This document shows positions 9,265 to 18,218 of a stretch of 64,000 bases of DNA, piece by piece. Every line of letters starts with the position of its first letter. Position 1 is the stretch's first letter. Under the pieces are notes generated by a model that saw only the letters and a list, made by a program, of their open reading frames with translations, ran no database searches and was not told where the DNA came from. This DNA is from a bacterium (lineage in GTDB: Bacteria; Bacillota; Bacilli; Lactobacillales; Streptococcaceae): assembly GCA_905221385.1 (NCBI GenBank), contig CAJNCV010000001.1, forward strand, positions 216,236 through 280,235. Direction: 5' to 3'. The position numbers and the translations under genes were made by a program.

Positions 9265-9367
9265 ATTCAGAATAATAATGTGAATATTTCAGAAAATACG
9301 AATTTAACAAGGTTTTGAGCCTGTGTTGGATTGGTATTTTTTGTTTTTTAAGTGTATCGTTTAACGG
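9251..9367. other. Candidate invertible segment carrying an orientation-dependent terminator
   Basis: The DNA between the centres of the two inverted crossover-like sites, about 117 bp. The only obvious content is the terminator at 9293-9349. Inversion would keep the hairpin but replace the T-tract after it with CTGAAATATT, removing termination. No protein-coding potential is seen. Confidence 0.6.
9293..9349 (+). terminator. Intrinsic terminator inside the putative invertible segment
   Basis: Long hairpin: 9293-9312 pairs with 9320-9340 (19 base pairs including two G-U pairs, one bulge, one mismatch; loop TTTTGAG), followed by six T, G, six T. It lies between the promoter at 9194-9222 and the LPXTG gene. 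In the orientation present here it should stop most transcription near 9345-9349. Confidence 0.8.
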
Positions 9368-9381
9368 TCGTTACGCGATAC
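9354..9381 (+). other. Candidate serine-recombinase crossover site 2
   Basis: Left arm GTATCGTTTAACG, centre GT (9367-9368), right arm CGTTACGCGATAC; arms match as inverted repeats at 11 of 13 positions. With two more flanking base pairs on each side the outer arms GTGTATCG and CGATACAC are perfect. The centre GT is the reverse complement of the AC centre in site 1, so the two sites are inverted and recombination would flip the segment between them. Confidence 0.65.
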
Positions 9382-9503
9382 ACCAAAACCCTTGTCACTC
9401 AAGTGGTTGAGGAGAACTTTACGAAATACTAAATCAAAAAATTAGGCTTTTTGTAGTATTTGCATACCTTAAAAAGTAATTTTACATTCCTAAGGAGGAA
9501 ATG
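9382..9503 (+). promoter_or_regulatory. Leader between site 2 and the LPXTG gene; no convincing promoter
   Basis: No good -35/-10 pair was found. AAATACT (9424-9430) and AGTATTT (9454-9460) form an imperfect stem with internal A and T runs. A strong ribosome site AAGGAGG (9492-9498) precedes the tandem ATG codons at 9501 and 9504. Expression therefore seems to depend on RNA from the promoter at 9194-9222. Confidence 0.5.
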
Positions 9504-10589
9504 ATGAAAACGAATAAAGTAACCAAACTTGGTATTTCTTTGCTTTCCGTTGCAGCTCTTGGCGTTGTTGCGCCAGCTTTGACCAATAACCCTGTTTTTG
9601 GGGTTTCTATTGTAAAAGCGGAAGAGCAGCAGAAACCGTTAAAATACCGTATTGATTACATCGGAGAATCAGGAGAAAAGGTTGCTCCGTCAGAATTTGG
9701 GGTTTTAAACCCTGGCGAAACGGTTAATATCTATAAAGATATTGAAGGTCACGAGGTAGTTTCACGTTTTGAGTGGCTACCTGGCTATAACATGGATTAT
9801 GATACATTAAGTACATATTCTGGTTTCGTGGATGGATATAACTATATGTATCTTAAATATAAGAAGTTAGATCCAGCACCAACACCAAAACCGGACCAAG
9901 GACAAGGACAAGATCCAGCTAAGCCAGACCAAGGTCAACAAGGTCAAGGTCAAAAAGATCCAGCACCAGCACCAACTCCGAAACCAGAAGTTAAGCCAGA
10001 GACCAAACCTTCAGAAACACCAAAACCAGAAGTAAAACCGGAAACTAAACCTTCAGAAACACCAAAACCAGAAGTTAAACCGGAAACTAAACCTTCAGAA
10101 ACTCCAAAACCAGAAGTAAAACCGGAAACGAGACCTTCAGAAACTCCGAAACCAGAGGTGAAACCGGAAACTAAACCTTCAGAAACTCCAAAACCAGAAG
10201 TAACACCTGAGCCTAACCCTTCAGAAACTCCGAAACCAGAAGTTAAGCCGGAAACTAATCCTTCAGAAACTCCAAAACCAGAAGTAAAACCGGTACCTAA
10301 ACCTTCAGAGACACCGAAACCAGAAGTTAAGCCAGAAACTAAACCTTCAGAGACTTCAAAACCAGAAGTTAAGCCAGAGATCAAACCACAAACTGGTTTA
10401 AATAACGCTCCAACAGCTCCTATAAATCCTGTTGGGCAAGATTCAAACACTAAAGCTGACAAACCTGTTTCGAAAACCGAAACTACAGCTTTACCAAACA
10501 CTGGCGAACAAAATTCAATTCTTGGATTTGCAGGCTTCCTTCTTGCAAGTCTTGGTCTAGCAGGCTTGACTTACAAAGGACGTCACTAA
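9504..10589 (+). CDS. LPXTG cell-wall protein with proline-rich tandem repeats
   Basis: About 361 residues. ATG 9504 is chosen over the adjacent ATG 9501 for better spacing from AAGGAGG. A signal peptide (charged KTNKVTK, hydrophobic segment, cleavage near VKAEE) is followed by one small domain of about 75 residues rich in Tyr and Gly (YRIDYIGESGEKV to YLKYKKLD) that I cannot assign with confidence. Next come a Gln/Pro linker and nine full copies plus one partial copy of a 14-residue unit PKPEVKPETKPSET. A sortase signal LPNTGEQ (about residue 330), a hydrophobic segment and an RH tail end the protein. The repeats should act as an extended wall-spanning stalk. Its position behind a recombinase and a terminator-bearing switch suggests phase-variable display of the N-terminal domain. 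Confidence 0.9.
   Translation: MKTNKVTKLGISLLSVAALGVVAPALTNNPVFGVSIVKAEEQQKPLKYRIDYIGESGEKVAPSEFGVLNPGETVNIYKDIEGHEVVSRFEWLPGYNMDYDTLSTYSGFVDGYNYMYLKYKKLDPAPTPKPDQGQGQDPAKPDQGQQGQGQKDPAPAPTPKPEVKPETKPSETPKPEVKPETKPSETPKPEVKPETKPSETPKPEVKPETRPSETPKPEVKPETKPSETPKPEVTPEPNPSETPKPEVKPETNPSETPKPEVKPVPKPSETPKPEVKPETKPSETSKPEVKPEIKPQTGLNNAPTAPINPVGQDSNTKADKPVSKTETTALPNTGEQNSILGFAGFLLASLGLAGLTYKGRH
9978..10391 (+). repeat. 42-bp tandem repeat encoding PKPEVKPETKPSET
   Basis: Nine full 42-bp units and a partial tenth. Variants occur at the Lys-Pro positions (RPSET, NPSET, VTPEPNPSET, VPKPSET). Such in-frame repeats can expand or shrink by slippage or recombination and change stalk length. Confidence 0.95.
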
Positions 10590-10608
10590 AAAATAATACA
10601 AGACAAAC

Positions 10609-10640
10609 AAAGGACTTGAACGATTGTTCAGGTTCTTTTT
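10609..10640 (+). terminator. Intrinsic terminator after the LPXTG gene
   Basis: A 13-bp stem, AAAGGACTTGAAC with GTTCAGGTTCTTT (G-U pairs allowed), loop GATT, T-tract TTTTT. It closes the recombinase/LPXTG cassette. Confidence 0.85.
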
Positions 10641-10717
10641 GGAATGACAAAAATTGAATCGTTAAAAATTTAAAAGCTACTATTTTTAGTCTTATTTAAG
10701 TTATCTGCTATAAAATA

Positions 10718-10726
10718 TGGTATAAT
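10718..10726 (+). promoter_or_regulatory. Extended -10 promoter of prsA
   Basis: TGG-TATAAT (TATAAT 10721-10726), 52 bases before the prsA ATG; weak -35. Confidence 0.7.
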
Positions 10727-10778
10727 GATTGAGTCGGTCTAGAGAAATTTTCGACCGTTTTTAGAAAAAGGAGTAAAC

Positions 10779-11726
10779 ATGAAGAAAAAACTATTGGCAG
10801 GAGCCATTACCTTATTATCTGTAGCGACTTTGGCTGCTTGTTCAAAAAGTTCTGAAGGAGCTGACCTCATCAGTATGAAGGGTGATGTTATCACTGAACA
10901 CCAATTTTATGAACAAGCCAAAAACAACCCAACTGCACAACAAGTCTTGCTCAATATGACGATAGAAAAAGTATTTGAAAAGCAATATGGGTCTGAAGTG
11001 ACTGAACAAGAAGTAGATGATGCTGTTGCCGAAGAGCAGAAGAAATACGGTGACAGTTATCAAAATGTTCTCTCACGTGCGGGGATGACTCCTGAGACTC
11101 GTAAAGCTCAAATTCGCACCAGCAAATTAGTTGAATTGGCAGTTAAGAAAGCAGCAGAAAATGAATTGACTGACGAAGCTTACCAAAAAGCTTTCGAAGC
11201 TTACACACCCGATGTGACAGCACAAATCATCCGTATGGATAATGAAGACAAGGCAAAAGAAGTGCTCGAAAAAGCAAAAGCCGAGGGAGCTGACTTTGCC
11301 CAGTTGGCTAAAGACAATTCAAACGATGACAAGACAAAAGAAAATGGTGGCGAAATCACTTTTGACTCGGCATCTACAGAACTTCCAGAACAAGTCAAGA
11401 AGGCTGCCTTTGCCTTGGATGTGAATGGGGTGTCTGACGTGATTAGAGCAACTGGTACCCAAGCTTATAGTAGCCAATTCTACATCATCAAAGTAACCAA
11501 GAAAACAGAAAAATCATCAAATCTAGATGATTACAAAGAAAAATTAAAAACCGTCATTTTGACACAGAAACAAAACGATGCTTCCTTCGTTCAGAGTGTC
11601 ATCGGAAAAGAATTCCAAGCAGCAAATATTAAAATAAAAGACCCTGCTTTCCAGAGTATTTTTGCTCAATATATTGGAAGTGGAGACTCAAGCTCAAGTT
11701 CAAGCAGCAGCTCATCAGCAGAATAA
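10779..11726 (+). CDS. prsA: Foldase lipoprotein PrsA (PpmA)
   Basis: Membrane-anchored peptidyl-prolyl isomerase-like chaperone that folds secreted proteins outside the membrane. 315 residues. Lipoprotein signal with lipobox LAAC (Cys near residue 21). A parvulin-like domain (about residues 140-240: TAQIIRMDNEDKA, GADFAQLAKDNS, GGEITFDS) sits between N- and C-terminal helical regions. The tail is a run of serines. Close to pneumococcal PpmA as I recall it. AAAGGAG precedes the ATG. Own promoter and terminator. Confidence 0.95.
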   Translation: MKKKLLAGAITLLSVATLAACSKSSEGADLISMKGDVITEHQFYEQAKNNPTAQQVLLNMTIEKVFEKQYGSEVTEQEVDDAVAEEQKKYGDSYQNVLSRAGMTPETRKAQIRTSKLVELAVKKAAENELTDEAYQKAFEAYTPDVTAQIIRMDNEDKAKEVLEKAKAEGADFAQLAKDNSNDDKTKENGGEITFDSASTELPEQVKKAAFALDVNGVSDVIRATGTQAYSSQFYIIKVTKKTEKSSNLDDYKEKLKTVILTQKQNDASFVQSVIGKEFQAANIKIKDPAFQSIFAQYIGSGDSSSSSSSSSSAE

Positions 11727-11731
11727 AAAAG

Positions 11732-11767
11732 AAAAATACAAACTTTGTCTTGAAGTTTGTATTTTTT
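11732..11767 (+). terminator. Intrinsic terminator after prsA
   Basis: ATACAAACTT, loop TGTCTTG, AAGTTTGTAT followed by TTTTT. Confidence 0.9.
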
Positions 11768-11838
11768 AGCAATCAGTTTCGTCCAAATAGCAAAATTCGA
11801 AGGATTGGAGGATAAGAGTTTTTTTCTTTCTGAAAAAA

Positions 11839-11900
11839 TGGTATAATAGCAATCAAAACTAGAAAATAAAACGGAATTGGGAACAGTTGTCTCTGTTCCT
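11839..11900 (+). promoter_or_regulatory. Promoter and 5'-UTR hairpin of ftsW
   Basis: Extended -10 TGG-TATAAT (TATAAT 11842-11847). The leader holds a perfect 7-bp hairpin, GGAACAG (11880-11886) with CTGTTCC (11893-11899), just before the weak ribosome site of ftsW. Confidence 0.65.
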
Positions 11901-11916
11901 ATTAGAATGGTGACAT

Positions 11917-13140
11917 ATGAAAATTAGTAAAAGGCACCTATTGAATTATTCCATTTTGATTCCTTATTTCCTTTTATCGATTTTGGGTCTAATCGTCGTT
12001 TACTCAACAACGAGTGCTACCTTGATTCAAGAAGGGAAGAGCGCTCTTCAGTTAGCTCGAAACCAAGGAATGTTTTGGATAATCAGTTTGTTTTTGATTG
12101 CCTTAATTTATAAACTGAAACTTAATTTTTTAAGAAATGAACGCTTGATTTTTATCGTTATGTTTGTGGAGATGATTCTCTTGGCTTTGGCGCGGTTAAT
12201 TGGTACCCCAATCAATGGTGCCTATGGTTGGATTTCTGTAGGGCCAGTGACGATTCAACCCGCAGAGTACCTAAAGATTATCATTATTTGGTACCTAGCC
12301 CATCGATTTTCAAAGCAACAAGATGAGATAGCGGTCTATGATTTCCAAGTCTTGACCCAGAATCAATGGCTACCTCGTGCTTTTAATGACTGGCGTTTTG
12401 TTTTGTTGATTTTGATAGGTAGTTTGGGAATTTTCCCAGATTTGGGAAATGCGACTATCTTGGTGATGGTATCACTGATTATGTATACAGTCAGTGGGAT
12501 TGCCTACCGTTGGTTTTCAACTTTCCTAGCTCTTTTGGCAGGTAGTTCGATTCTAGTCTTGTCTGTCATTCGCTTTGTTGGGGTTGAAAAGTTTTCTCAA
12601 ATTCCGGTATTTGGTTACGTTGCCAAACGTTTCAGTGCCTTCTTTAATCCTTTTAATGACTTGGCAGGCGCAGGACACCAGCTTGCAAATTCTTACTATG
12701 CCATGGTGAATGGTGGCTGGTTTGGACTTGGATTAGGAAATTCCATCGAAAAGCGTGGTTATTTGCCAGAAGCTCACACAGATTTCGTCTTTTCGATTGT
12801 CATCGAGGAGTTTGGATTTGTAGGAGCGAGCATGATTTTGGCACTCCTTTTCTTCTTGATTTTGCGAATCATTCTAGTTGGTATTCGAGCTAAGGATCCC
12901 TTTAACTCTATGGTTGCTATCGGTGTCGGGGGGATGATTCTGGTTCAGGTCTTTGTCAATATTGGTGGGATTTCAGGGTTGATTCCTTCTACAGGGGTAA
13001 CCTTCCCCTTCCTTTCACAAGGGGGAAATAGTCTCCTAGTCTTATCTGTAGCCATTGCCTTTGTATTAAATATCGATGCTAGTGAAAAACGTGCCAAACT
13101 TATCAGAGAATATGAAAGTCAAACCTCTGAGATGTTGTAA
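11917..13140 (+). CDS. ftsW: Cell-division peptidoglycan polymerase FtsW
   Basis: SEDS-family glycosyltransferase that polymerises septal peptidoglycan with its class b PBP partner. 407 residues with about ten hydrophobic segments. SEDS signatures are visible: the Asn/Gly-rich [20 protein letters not shown] segment with the conserved Pro-Ala-Glu, FPDLGNA, and the C-terminal [24 protein letters not shown] loop. In pneumococci ftsW is likewise followed by ppc. The ribosome site is weak (GGTGACAT), so initiation may be modest. Confidence 0.95.
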   Translation: MKISKRHLLNYSILIPYFLLSILGLIVVYSTTSATLIQEGKSALQLARNQGMFWIISLFLIALIYKLKLNFLRNERLIFIVMFVEMILLALARLIGTPINGAYGWISVGPVTIQPAEYLKIIIIWYLAHRFSKQQDEIAVYDFQVLTQNQWLPRAFNDWRFVLLILIGSLGIFPDLGNATILVMVSLIMYTVSGIAYRWFSTFLALLAGSSILVLSVIRFVGVEKFSQIPVFGYVAKRFSAFFNPFNDLAGAGHQLANSYYAMVNGGWFGLGLGNSIEKRGYLPEAHTDFVFSIVIEEFGFVGASMILALLFFLILRIILVGIRAKDPFNSMVAIGVGGMILVQVFVNIGGISGLIPSTGVTFPFLSQGGNSLLVLSVAIAFVLNIDASEKRAKLIREYESQTSEML

Positions 13141-13163
13141 GGGTTGTATGGAAAGGAAAGTAT

Positions 13164-15860
13164 ATGTCTCTTCAAAAATTAGAAAACTATAGAAATAAAG
13201 CCGTCGTCCAAGAAGAAGTCTTGATTTTGACTGAGCTGTTAGAAGATATCACAAAAAATATGCTGGCACCAGAAACCTTTGAAAAGATTATCCAGTTGAA
13301 AGAATTATCAACAAGTGAGAATTATCAAGGGCTCAATGACCTAGTGACCAGCCTTTCAAATGAAGAAATGATTTACATTTCTCGCTATTTCTCCATTCTT
13401 CCACTTTTGATTAATATCTCTGAGGATGTGGACTTAGCCTATGAGATCAATCACCAAAATAATCTGAATCAAGACTATCTAGGAAAACTATCTACAACAA
13501 TTAAAATGGTAGCTGAGAAAGAAAATGCAGCTGAAATTTTAGAAAAGTTAAATGTGGTTCCTGTCTTAACTGCCCATCCAACGCAAGTACAACGTAAGAG
13601 TATGCTGGATTTGACCAACCATATCCACACTCTCTTACGTAAGTACCGTGATGTCAAACTCGGCTTGATTAATAAAGAAAAATGGAACATGGATCTCCGT
13701 CGTTACATTGAAATTATCATGCAAACGGACATGATTCGTGAGAAGAAGTTGAAAGTAACTAACGAAATCACGAACGTGATGGAGTACTATCAAAGTTCCT
13801 TCCTGAATGCTGTGCCACGTTTGACAGCTGAGTATAAAAAATTAGCTAAAGAACAAGGTATCGAGCTTCAGCATCCAAAACCAATTACAATGGGGATGTG
13901 GATCGGAGGAGACCGTGATGGAAATCCTTTCGTAACAGCGGAAACTCTAAACAAATCAGCCTTGACTCAGTGCGAAGTTATCATGAACTACTATGATGAA
14001 AAGATTTACAATCTTTATCGTGAATTTTCACTTTCAACCAGCATCGTAAATGTCAGCGACAAGGTCCGTGAGATGGCGCTGAAGTCTCAGGACAACTCGA
14101 TTTATCGTGAAAAAGAACTCTATCGTAGAGCACTCTTTGACATCCAAGCCAAGATGCAGGCAACCAAGGCTTATTTGATTGAAGATAAGGATATTCAACC
14201 TAGGTATGCCACTGCAGACGAATTCTATCAAGATTTGTTGGCTATTCGTGACTCTCTATTAGAGAACAAAGGTGAATACCTGATTTCAGGAGAATTTGTT
14301 GAGTTGATGCAAGCCGTTGAAATCTTTGGCTTCTATCTTGCCTCTATCGATATGCGCCAAGATTCTAGTGTTCATGAAGCTTGTGTGGCTGAATTACTAG
14401 CATCTGCTGGCATCAACGACCACTATAGCGATCTGTCTGAAGACGAAAAATGCGCCCTCCTCTTAAAAGAGTTGGAAGAAGACCCTCGTATCCTCTCAGC
14501 GACTCATGCTGAAAAGTCAGAACTGCTTGAAAAAGAACTCTCTATCTTTAAAGCTGCTCGCAAGTTGAAGGATAAACTGGGTGAAAACGTCATTCGTCAA
14601 ACCATCATTTCTCATGCAACTAGCGTGTCTGATATGCTCGAACTAGCCATCATGCTCAAGGAAGTCGGCTTGGTAGATGCTCAAAAAGCCCGCGTTCAGA
14701 TTGTTCCCCTCTTTGAAACGATCGAGGACTTAGATCACTCAGAAGAGACTATGAGAAGATATTTCTCTCTTCCTTTGGCTAAAAAATGGATTGCTTCAAA
14801 AGACAACTACCAAGAAATCATGCTTGGCTATTCTGATAGTAACAAGGACGGTGGTTACCTGTCATCATGTTGGACCCTCTACAAGGCGCAACAACAACTA
14901 ACTGCTATCGGTGATGAATTTGGCGTTAAAGTAACCTTCTTCCACGGTCGTGGTGGTACTGTGGGTCGTGGTGGTGGTCCAACTTATGAAGCCATCACAT
15001 CTCAACCGCTCAAGTCTATCAAGGACCGTATTCGTCTGACTGAGCAGGGAGAAGTGATTGGAAACAAATACGGAAACAAAGATGCTGCCTATTATAACCT
15101 TGAAATGTTGGTTTCTGCAGCCATTAACCGTATGATTACCAAGAAGAAGAGTGATACCAATACATCAAATCGTTACGAAGCTATCATGGATCAAGTAGTG
15201 GACCGTAGCTACGATATCTACCGTGATTTGGTCTTTGGAAATGAACATTTCTATGACTATTTCTTTGAATCAAGTCCAATCAAGGCTATTTCAAGCTTCA
15301 ATATCGGTTCGCGTCCAGCAGCTCGTAAGACCATCACTGAAATTGGCGGTTTGCGTGCCATTCCTTGGGTCTTCTCATGGTCACAAAGCCGTGTCATGTT
15401 CCCTGGATGGTACGGAGTGGGATCAAGCTTCAAAGAGTTTATTGATCAAGATCCTGATAATATTGAGATCCTCCGTGACATGTACCAAAACTGGCCTTTC
15501 TTCCAATCTCTGCTCTCTAATGTGGACATGGTCTTGTCTAAGTCTAATATGAACATTGCTTTTGAATATGCCAAGCTCTGTGAAGACGAAGAAGTACAAG
15601 CTATCTACTACACTATTTTAGATGAATGGCAGTTGACTAAGGACGTTATTTTAGCTATCGAAGGTTATGACGAACTCTTGGCAGAAAACTCTTACCTTAA
15701 AGACAGTTTAAACTATCGTATGCCTTACTTTAATATCCTTAACTACATCCAGTTGGAGTTGATCAAACGTCAACGTCGCGGCGAATTGTCGGCAGACGAA
15801 GAAAAACTGATCCATACAACTATCAACGGAATTGCAACAGGTTTGCGTAATTCAGGCTGA
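13164..15860 (+). CDS. ppc: Phosphoenolpyruvate carboxylase
   Basis: Anaplerotic enzyme: PEP plus bicarbonate to oxaloacetate, feeding aspartate-family amino acids. 898 residues, the usual size. Both catalytic signatures are present: [11 protein letters not shown] around residue 133 (active-site His) and [12 protein letters not shown] followed by [15 protein letters not shown] around 553-605. The C-terminal RNSG ending is typical. It lies 23 bases after ftsW with AAAGGAAAG as ribosome site, so it is probably co-transcribed, and it ends at a terminator. Confidence 0.97.
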   Translation: MSLQKLENYRNKAVVQEEVLILTELLEDITKNMLAPETFEKIIQLKELSTSENYQGLNDLVTSLSNEEMIYISRYFSILPLLINISEDVDLAYEINHQNNLNQDYLGKLSTTIKMVAEKENAAEILEKLNVVPVLTAHPTQVQRKSMLDLTNHIHTLLRKYRDVKLGLINKEKWNMDLRRYIEIIMQTDMIREKKLKVTNEITNVMEYYQSSFLNAVPRLTAEYKKLAKEQGIELQHPKPITMGMWIGGDRDGNPFVTAETLNKSALTQCEVIMNYYDEKIYNLYREFSLSTSIVNVSDKVREMALKSQDNSIYREKELYRRALFDIQAKMQATKAYLIEDKDIQPRYATADEFYQDLLAIRDSLLENKGEYLISGEFVELMQAVEIFGFYLASIDMRQDSSVHEACVAELLASAGINDHYSDLSEDEKCALLLKELEEDPRILSATHAEKSELLEKELSIFKAARKLKDKLGENVIRQTIISHATSVSDMLELAIMLKEVGLVDAQKARVQIVPLFETIEDLDHSEETMRRYFSLPLAKKWIASKDNYQEIMLGYSDSNKDGGYLSSCWTLYKAQQQLTAIGDEFGVKVTFFHGRGGTVGRGGGPTYEAITSQPLKSIKDRIRLTEQGEVIGNKYGNKDAAYYNLEMLVSAAINRMITKKKSDTNTSNRYEAIMDQVVDRSYDIYRDLVFGNEHFYDYFFESSPIKAISSFNIGSRPAARKTITEIGGLRAIPWVFSWSQSRVMFPGWYGVGSSFKEFIDQDPDNIEILRDMYQNWPFFQSLLSNVDMVLSKSNMNIAFEYAKLCEDEEVQAIYYTILDEWQLTKDVILAIEGYDELLAENSYLKDSLNYRMPYFNILNYIQLELIKRQRRGELSADEEKLIHTTINGIATGLRNSG

Positions 15861-15868
15861 TATTCTAC

Positions 15869-15899
15869 AAACTTCCTCTTTTTTCAAGGGGAAGTTTTT
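15869..15899 (+). terminator. Intrinsic terminator after ppc
   Basis: AAACTTCC (15869-15876) pairs with GGAAGTTT, followed by TT. The loop is 13 bases. Confidence 0.75.
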
Positions 15900-15928
15900 G
15901 AATTGTTTAAAAAATTCTAAAAATAAGC

Positions 15929-15956
15929 TTGACAAGTAGTTGAAAAATGGTATAAT
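15929..15956 (+). promoter_or_regulatory. Promoter of the trpXYZ operon
   Basis: Consensus -35 TTGACA (15929-15934), 16-base spacer, extended -10 TGG-TATAAT (TATAAT 15951-15956). One of the best promoter matches in the window. Confidence 0.9.
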
Positions 15957-15962
15957 TTAAAC

Positions 15963-16199
15963 ATTCAGAAAGTAATCATTGAAGTTTTTTAGAGAGTCTG
16001 TGGTTGGTGGAAACAGATAGATGAAAGTGACGAAATTGGGCTGAATGTACTTAAGAATCTGAAATCATAAAAATTCGGTGAGCACACCTTACAGTGCAAC
16101 TCGTTATTGCGAGAAAGAGCGATAGGGATATTCCCTATAATTGAGGTGGCACCGCGCATCGACGTCCTCACACAAGTTTTTTGTGTGAGGACTTTTTCT
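15963..16199 (+). promoter_or_regulatory. T-box leader, probably tryptophan-specific
   Basis: A T-box element that senses uncharged tRNA. The conserved T-box GAGGTGGCACCGCG is at 16143-16156, followed by the terminator GTCCTCACACAA (16164-16175) with TTGTGTGAGGAC (16181-16192) and TTTTT. Stem I covers roughly 15990-16070. A UGG triplet at 16037-16039 is the likely specifier. Tryptophan specificity rests on this and on the downstream trpXYZ transporter, which is T-box controlled in other streptococci. Confidence 0.9.
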
Positions 16200-16290
16200 A
16201 TGGGGAGGAAAGATATTGGAATTTAAACGATGGCATCACTTGATGATGTGATTTAAAAAGTTAAGGTAAAAGAATTAAGGAGAAAGAAAA

Positions 16291-17286
16291 ATGAAAAATA
16301 AACGTTTGATTGGAATTGTCGCTGGATTAGCAGTATTGGTAGTGGCTAGCTTGATTTATTCATCTATGAACAAGCCAGTAGCTAAGGAAGAGCAAAAGGT
16401 TGCTAAGGTTGGTGTCCTTCAATTTGTTAGTCACCCATCCTTGGACTTGATTTACCAAGGGATTCAAGATGGATTAGCTGAAGAAGGCTATAAAGGTGAC
16501 CAAGTGAAAATCGACTTTATGAACTCTGAAGGGGATCAGAGCAAGGTTTCAACCATGAGTAAACAGTTAGTAGCAAATGGAAATGACGTTGTTGTTGGGA
16601 TTGCGACACCAGCGGCTCAAGGACTCGCTAGTGCTACGAAAGACCTACCAGTTATCATGGCTGCTATTACAGACCCAATCGGTGCTAACTTGGTCAAAGA
16701 TTTGAAAAAACCAGGTGGCAATATCACAGGGGTGTCAGACCACAACCCAGCTGAGCAGCAAGTGGAATTGATTAAAACTTTGACACCAAATGTCAAAACA
16801 ATCGGCGCTCTTTACTCAAGTAGCGAAGATAACTCAAAAACACAGGTAGAAGAATTCAAGGCTTATGCTGAAAAAGCAGGTTTGACAGTCGAAACATTTG
16901 CCGTTCCATCAACCAATGAAATTGCTTCAACAGTCAATGTTATGACAAGCAAGGTCGATGCAATCTGGGTTCCAATTGACAACACCATCGCATCAGCATT
17001 CTCAACAGTTGTTTCAAGTAACCAAACAGCTAAAAAGCCAATCTACCCAAGCGCTACTGCCATGGTAGAAGCAGGTGGATTAGCATCTGTAGTAGTTGAC
17101 CAACACGATCTTGGAGTGGCTACTGGTAAAATGATTGCCAAAGTTTTGAAAGGTGAAAAACCAGCTGATACGCCAGTTAATGTCTTCTCAACTGGTAAGT
17201 CAGTGATTAACAAAAAACTAGCGCAGGAACTTGGTATCACCATTCCTGAGTCCGTTCTAAAAGCAGCAGGACAAGTGATTGAATAA
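16291..17286 (+). CDS. trpX: Tryptophan ABC transporter substrate-binding protein
   Basis: 331 residues, ABC substrate-binding family (DUF/ABC_sub_bind type). N-terminal hydrophobic segment (residues about 6-25) without a lipobox Cys, so it may be membrane-tethered. The fold markers KVGVLQFVSHPSLDLIYQGIQDGL and ITGVSDHNPAEQQ are typical. The T-box and the following permease and ATPase genes identify it as the streptococcal TrpX importer component. Strong ribosome site AAGGAGAAAG. Confidence 0.92.
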   Translation: MKNKRLIGIVAGLAVLVVASLIYSSMNKPVAKEEQKVAKVGVLQFVSHPSLDLIYQGIQDGLAEEGYKGDQVKIDFMNSEGDQSKVSTMSKQLVANGNDVVVGIATPAAQGLASATKDLPVIMAAITDPIGANLVKDLKKPGGNITGVSDHNPAEQQVELIKTLTPNVKTIGALYSSSEDNSKTQVEEFKAYAEKAGLTVETFAVPSTNEIASTVNVMTSKVDAIWVPIDNTIASAFSTVVSSNQTAKKPIYPSATAMVEAGGLASVVVDQHDLGVATGKMIAKVLKGEKPADTPVNVFSTGKSVINKKLAQELGITIPESVLKAAGQVIE

Positions 17287-17293
17287 AGATAAA

Positions 17294-17324
17294 GGAGGAG
17301 TTGGGGACATCTCCTCCCATTTTT
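17294..17324 (+). terminator. Intercistronic hairpin between trpX and trpY
   Basis: GGAGGAG (17294-17300) pairs with CTCCTCC (17311-17317), then CATTTTT. It probably acts as partial attenuator or 3'-end stabiliser, keeping the binding protein in excess over permease and ATPase. Confidence 0.6.
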
Positions 17325-17351
17325 ACTAAAGAAAGAAATGAGTGAAAGATT

Positions 17352-18218
17352 ATGATAGTATCCATTATTTCACAGGGGATGGTCTGGGCGATTCTAGGTT
17401 TGGGAATCTTTATGACTTTCCGAATTTTGAATTTTCCAGATATGACTACTGAAGGTTCTTTTCCTCTTGGGGGAGCAGTAGCTGTAACCTTGATAACACA
17501 GGGAGTCAACCCATTTTTAGCAACCCTAGCCGCATTAGGAGCGGGCTGTCTAGCTGGAATGGCGACGGGTCTTTTGTATACTAAAGGAAAAATCCCAACC
17601 CTCTTGTCAGGGATTCTGGTTATGACTTCCTGCCATTCCATCATGCTCATGATTATGGGACGTGCCAATCTGGGGCTTCTTGGAACCAAGCAAATTCAGG
17701 ATGTCTTACCTTTTGATTCGGACCTTAACCAACTCCTGACTGGACTAATCTTTGTAGCTCTTGTTATTGGCCTTATGCTCTTTTTCCTTGATACTAAATT
17801 AGGTCAAGCCTACATCGCTACAGGTGATAATCCTGATATGGCTCGTAGCTTTGGTATCAATACGGGACGTATGGAACTCATGGGCTTGGTTCTCTCAAAT
17901 GGGATTATCGCGCTTGCAGGGGCCTTAATTGCTCAACAAGAAGGATACGCGGATGTTTCACGAGGAATTGGAGTAATCGTCGTAGGGCTTGCTAGCTTGA
18001 TTATTGGTGAGGTTTTATTCAAAAGTTTGACCTTGGCAGAGCGACTCATGACCATCGTTGTAGGGTCTATTGCTTATCAGTTCCTTGTTTGGGGAGTGAT
18101 TGCTCTTGGGTTTAATACAAGTTATCTTCGTTTGTACAGTGCCTTGATTTTGGCAGTTTGCCTTATGATTCCAACCTTCAAAAGCAAATACCTGAAAGGA
18201 GTCAAGTTTAGCAAATGA
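17352..18218 (+). CDS. trpY: Tryptophan ABC transporter permease
   Basis: 288 residues, about eight to nine hydrophobic segments, of the branched-chain/ribose-type permease superfamily. The EAA-like cytosolic loop region near DTKLGQAYIATGDNPDMARSFG (about residues 150-175) is clear. The reading starts at ATG 17352 after a weak GAAAGA site. The stop overlaps the ATPase start by 4 bases. Inner-membrane channel of the importer. Confidence 0.92.
   Translation: MIVSIISQGMVWAILGLGIFMTFRILNFPDMTTEGSFPLGGAVAVTLITQGVNPFLATLAALGAGCLAGMATGLLYTKGKIPTLLSGILVMTSCHSIMLMIMGRANLGLLGTKQIQDVLPFDSDLNQLLTGLIFVALVIGLMLFFLDTKLGQAYIATGDNPDMARSFGINTGRMELMGLVLSNGIIALAGALIAQQEGYADVSRGIGVIVVGLASLIIGEVLFKSLTLAERLMTIVVGSIAYQFLVWGVIALGFNTSYLRLYSALILAVCLMIPTFKSKYLKGVKFSK

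Noticed and set aside
9297..9304. Com-box-like TACGAATT near the recombinase region
   Set aside because: Last base differs from TNCGAATA, and it lies within a terminator stem with no gene at the proper distance.
9460..9488. Promoter TTGCAT-17-TACATT before the LPXTG gene
   Set aside because: Weak match, and its start point would remove the ribosome site AAGGAGG.
9978..10391. CRISPR-like regular repeats
   Set aside because: Units are contiguous 42-mers in frame with no unique spacers; they are protein-coding tandem repeats.
9950..10501. 183-residue open frame on the minus strand across the LPXTG repeats
   Set aside because: It is the antisense shadow of a periodic repeat with no stop codons; monotonous Ser/Gly/Val composition, no ribosome site.
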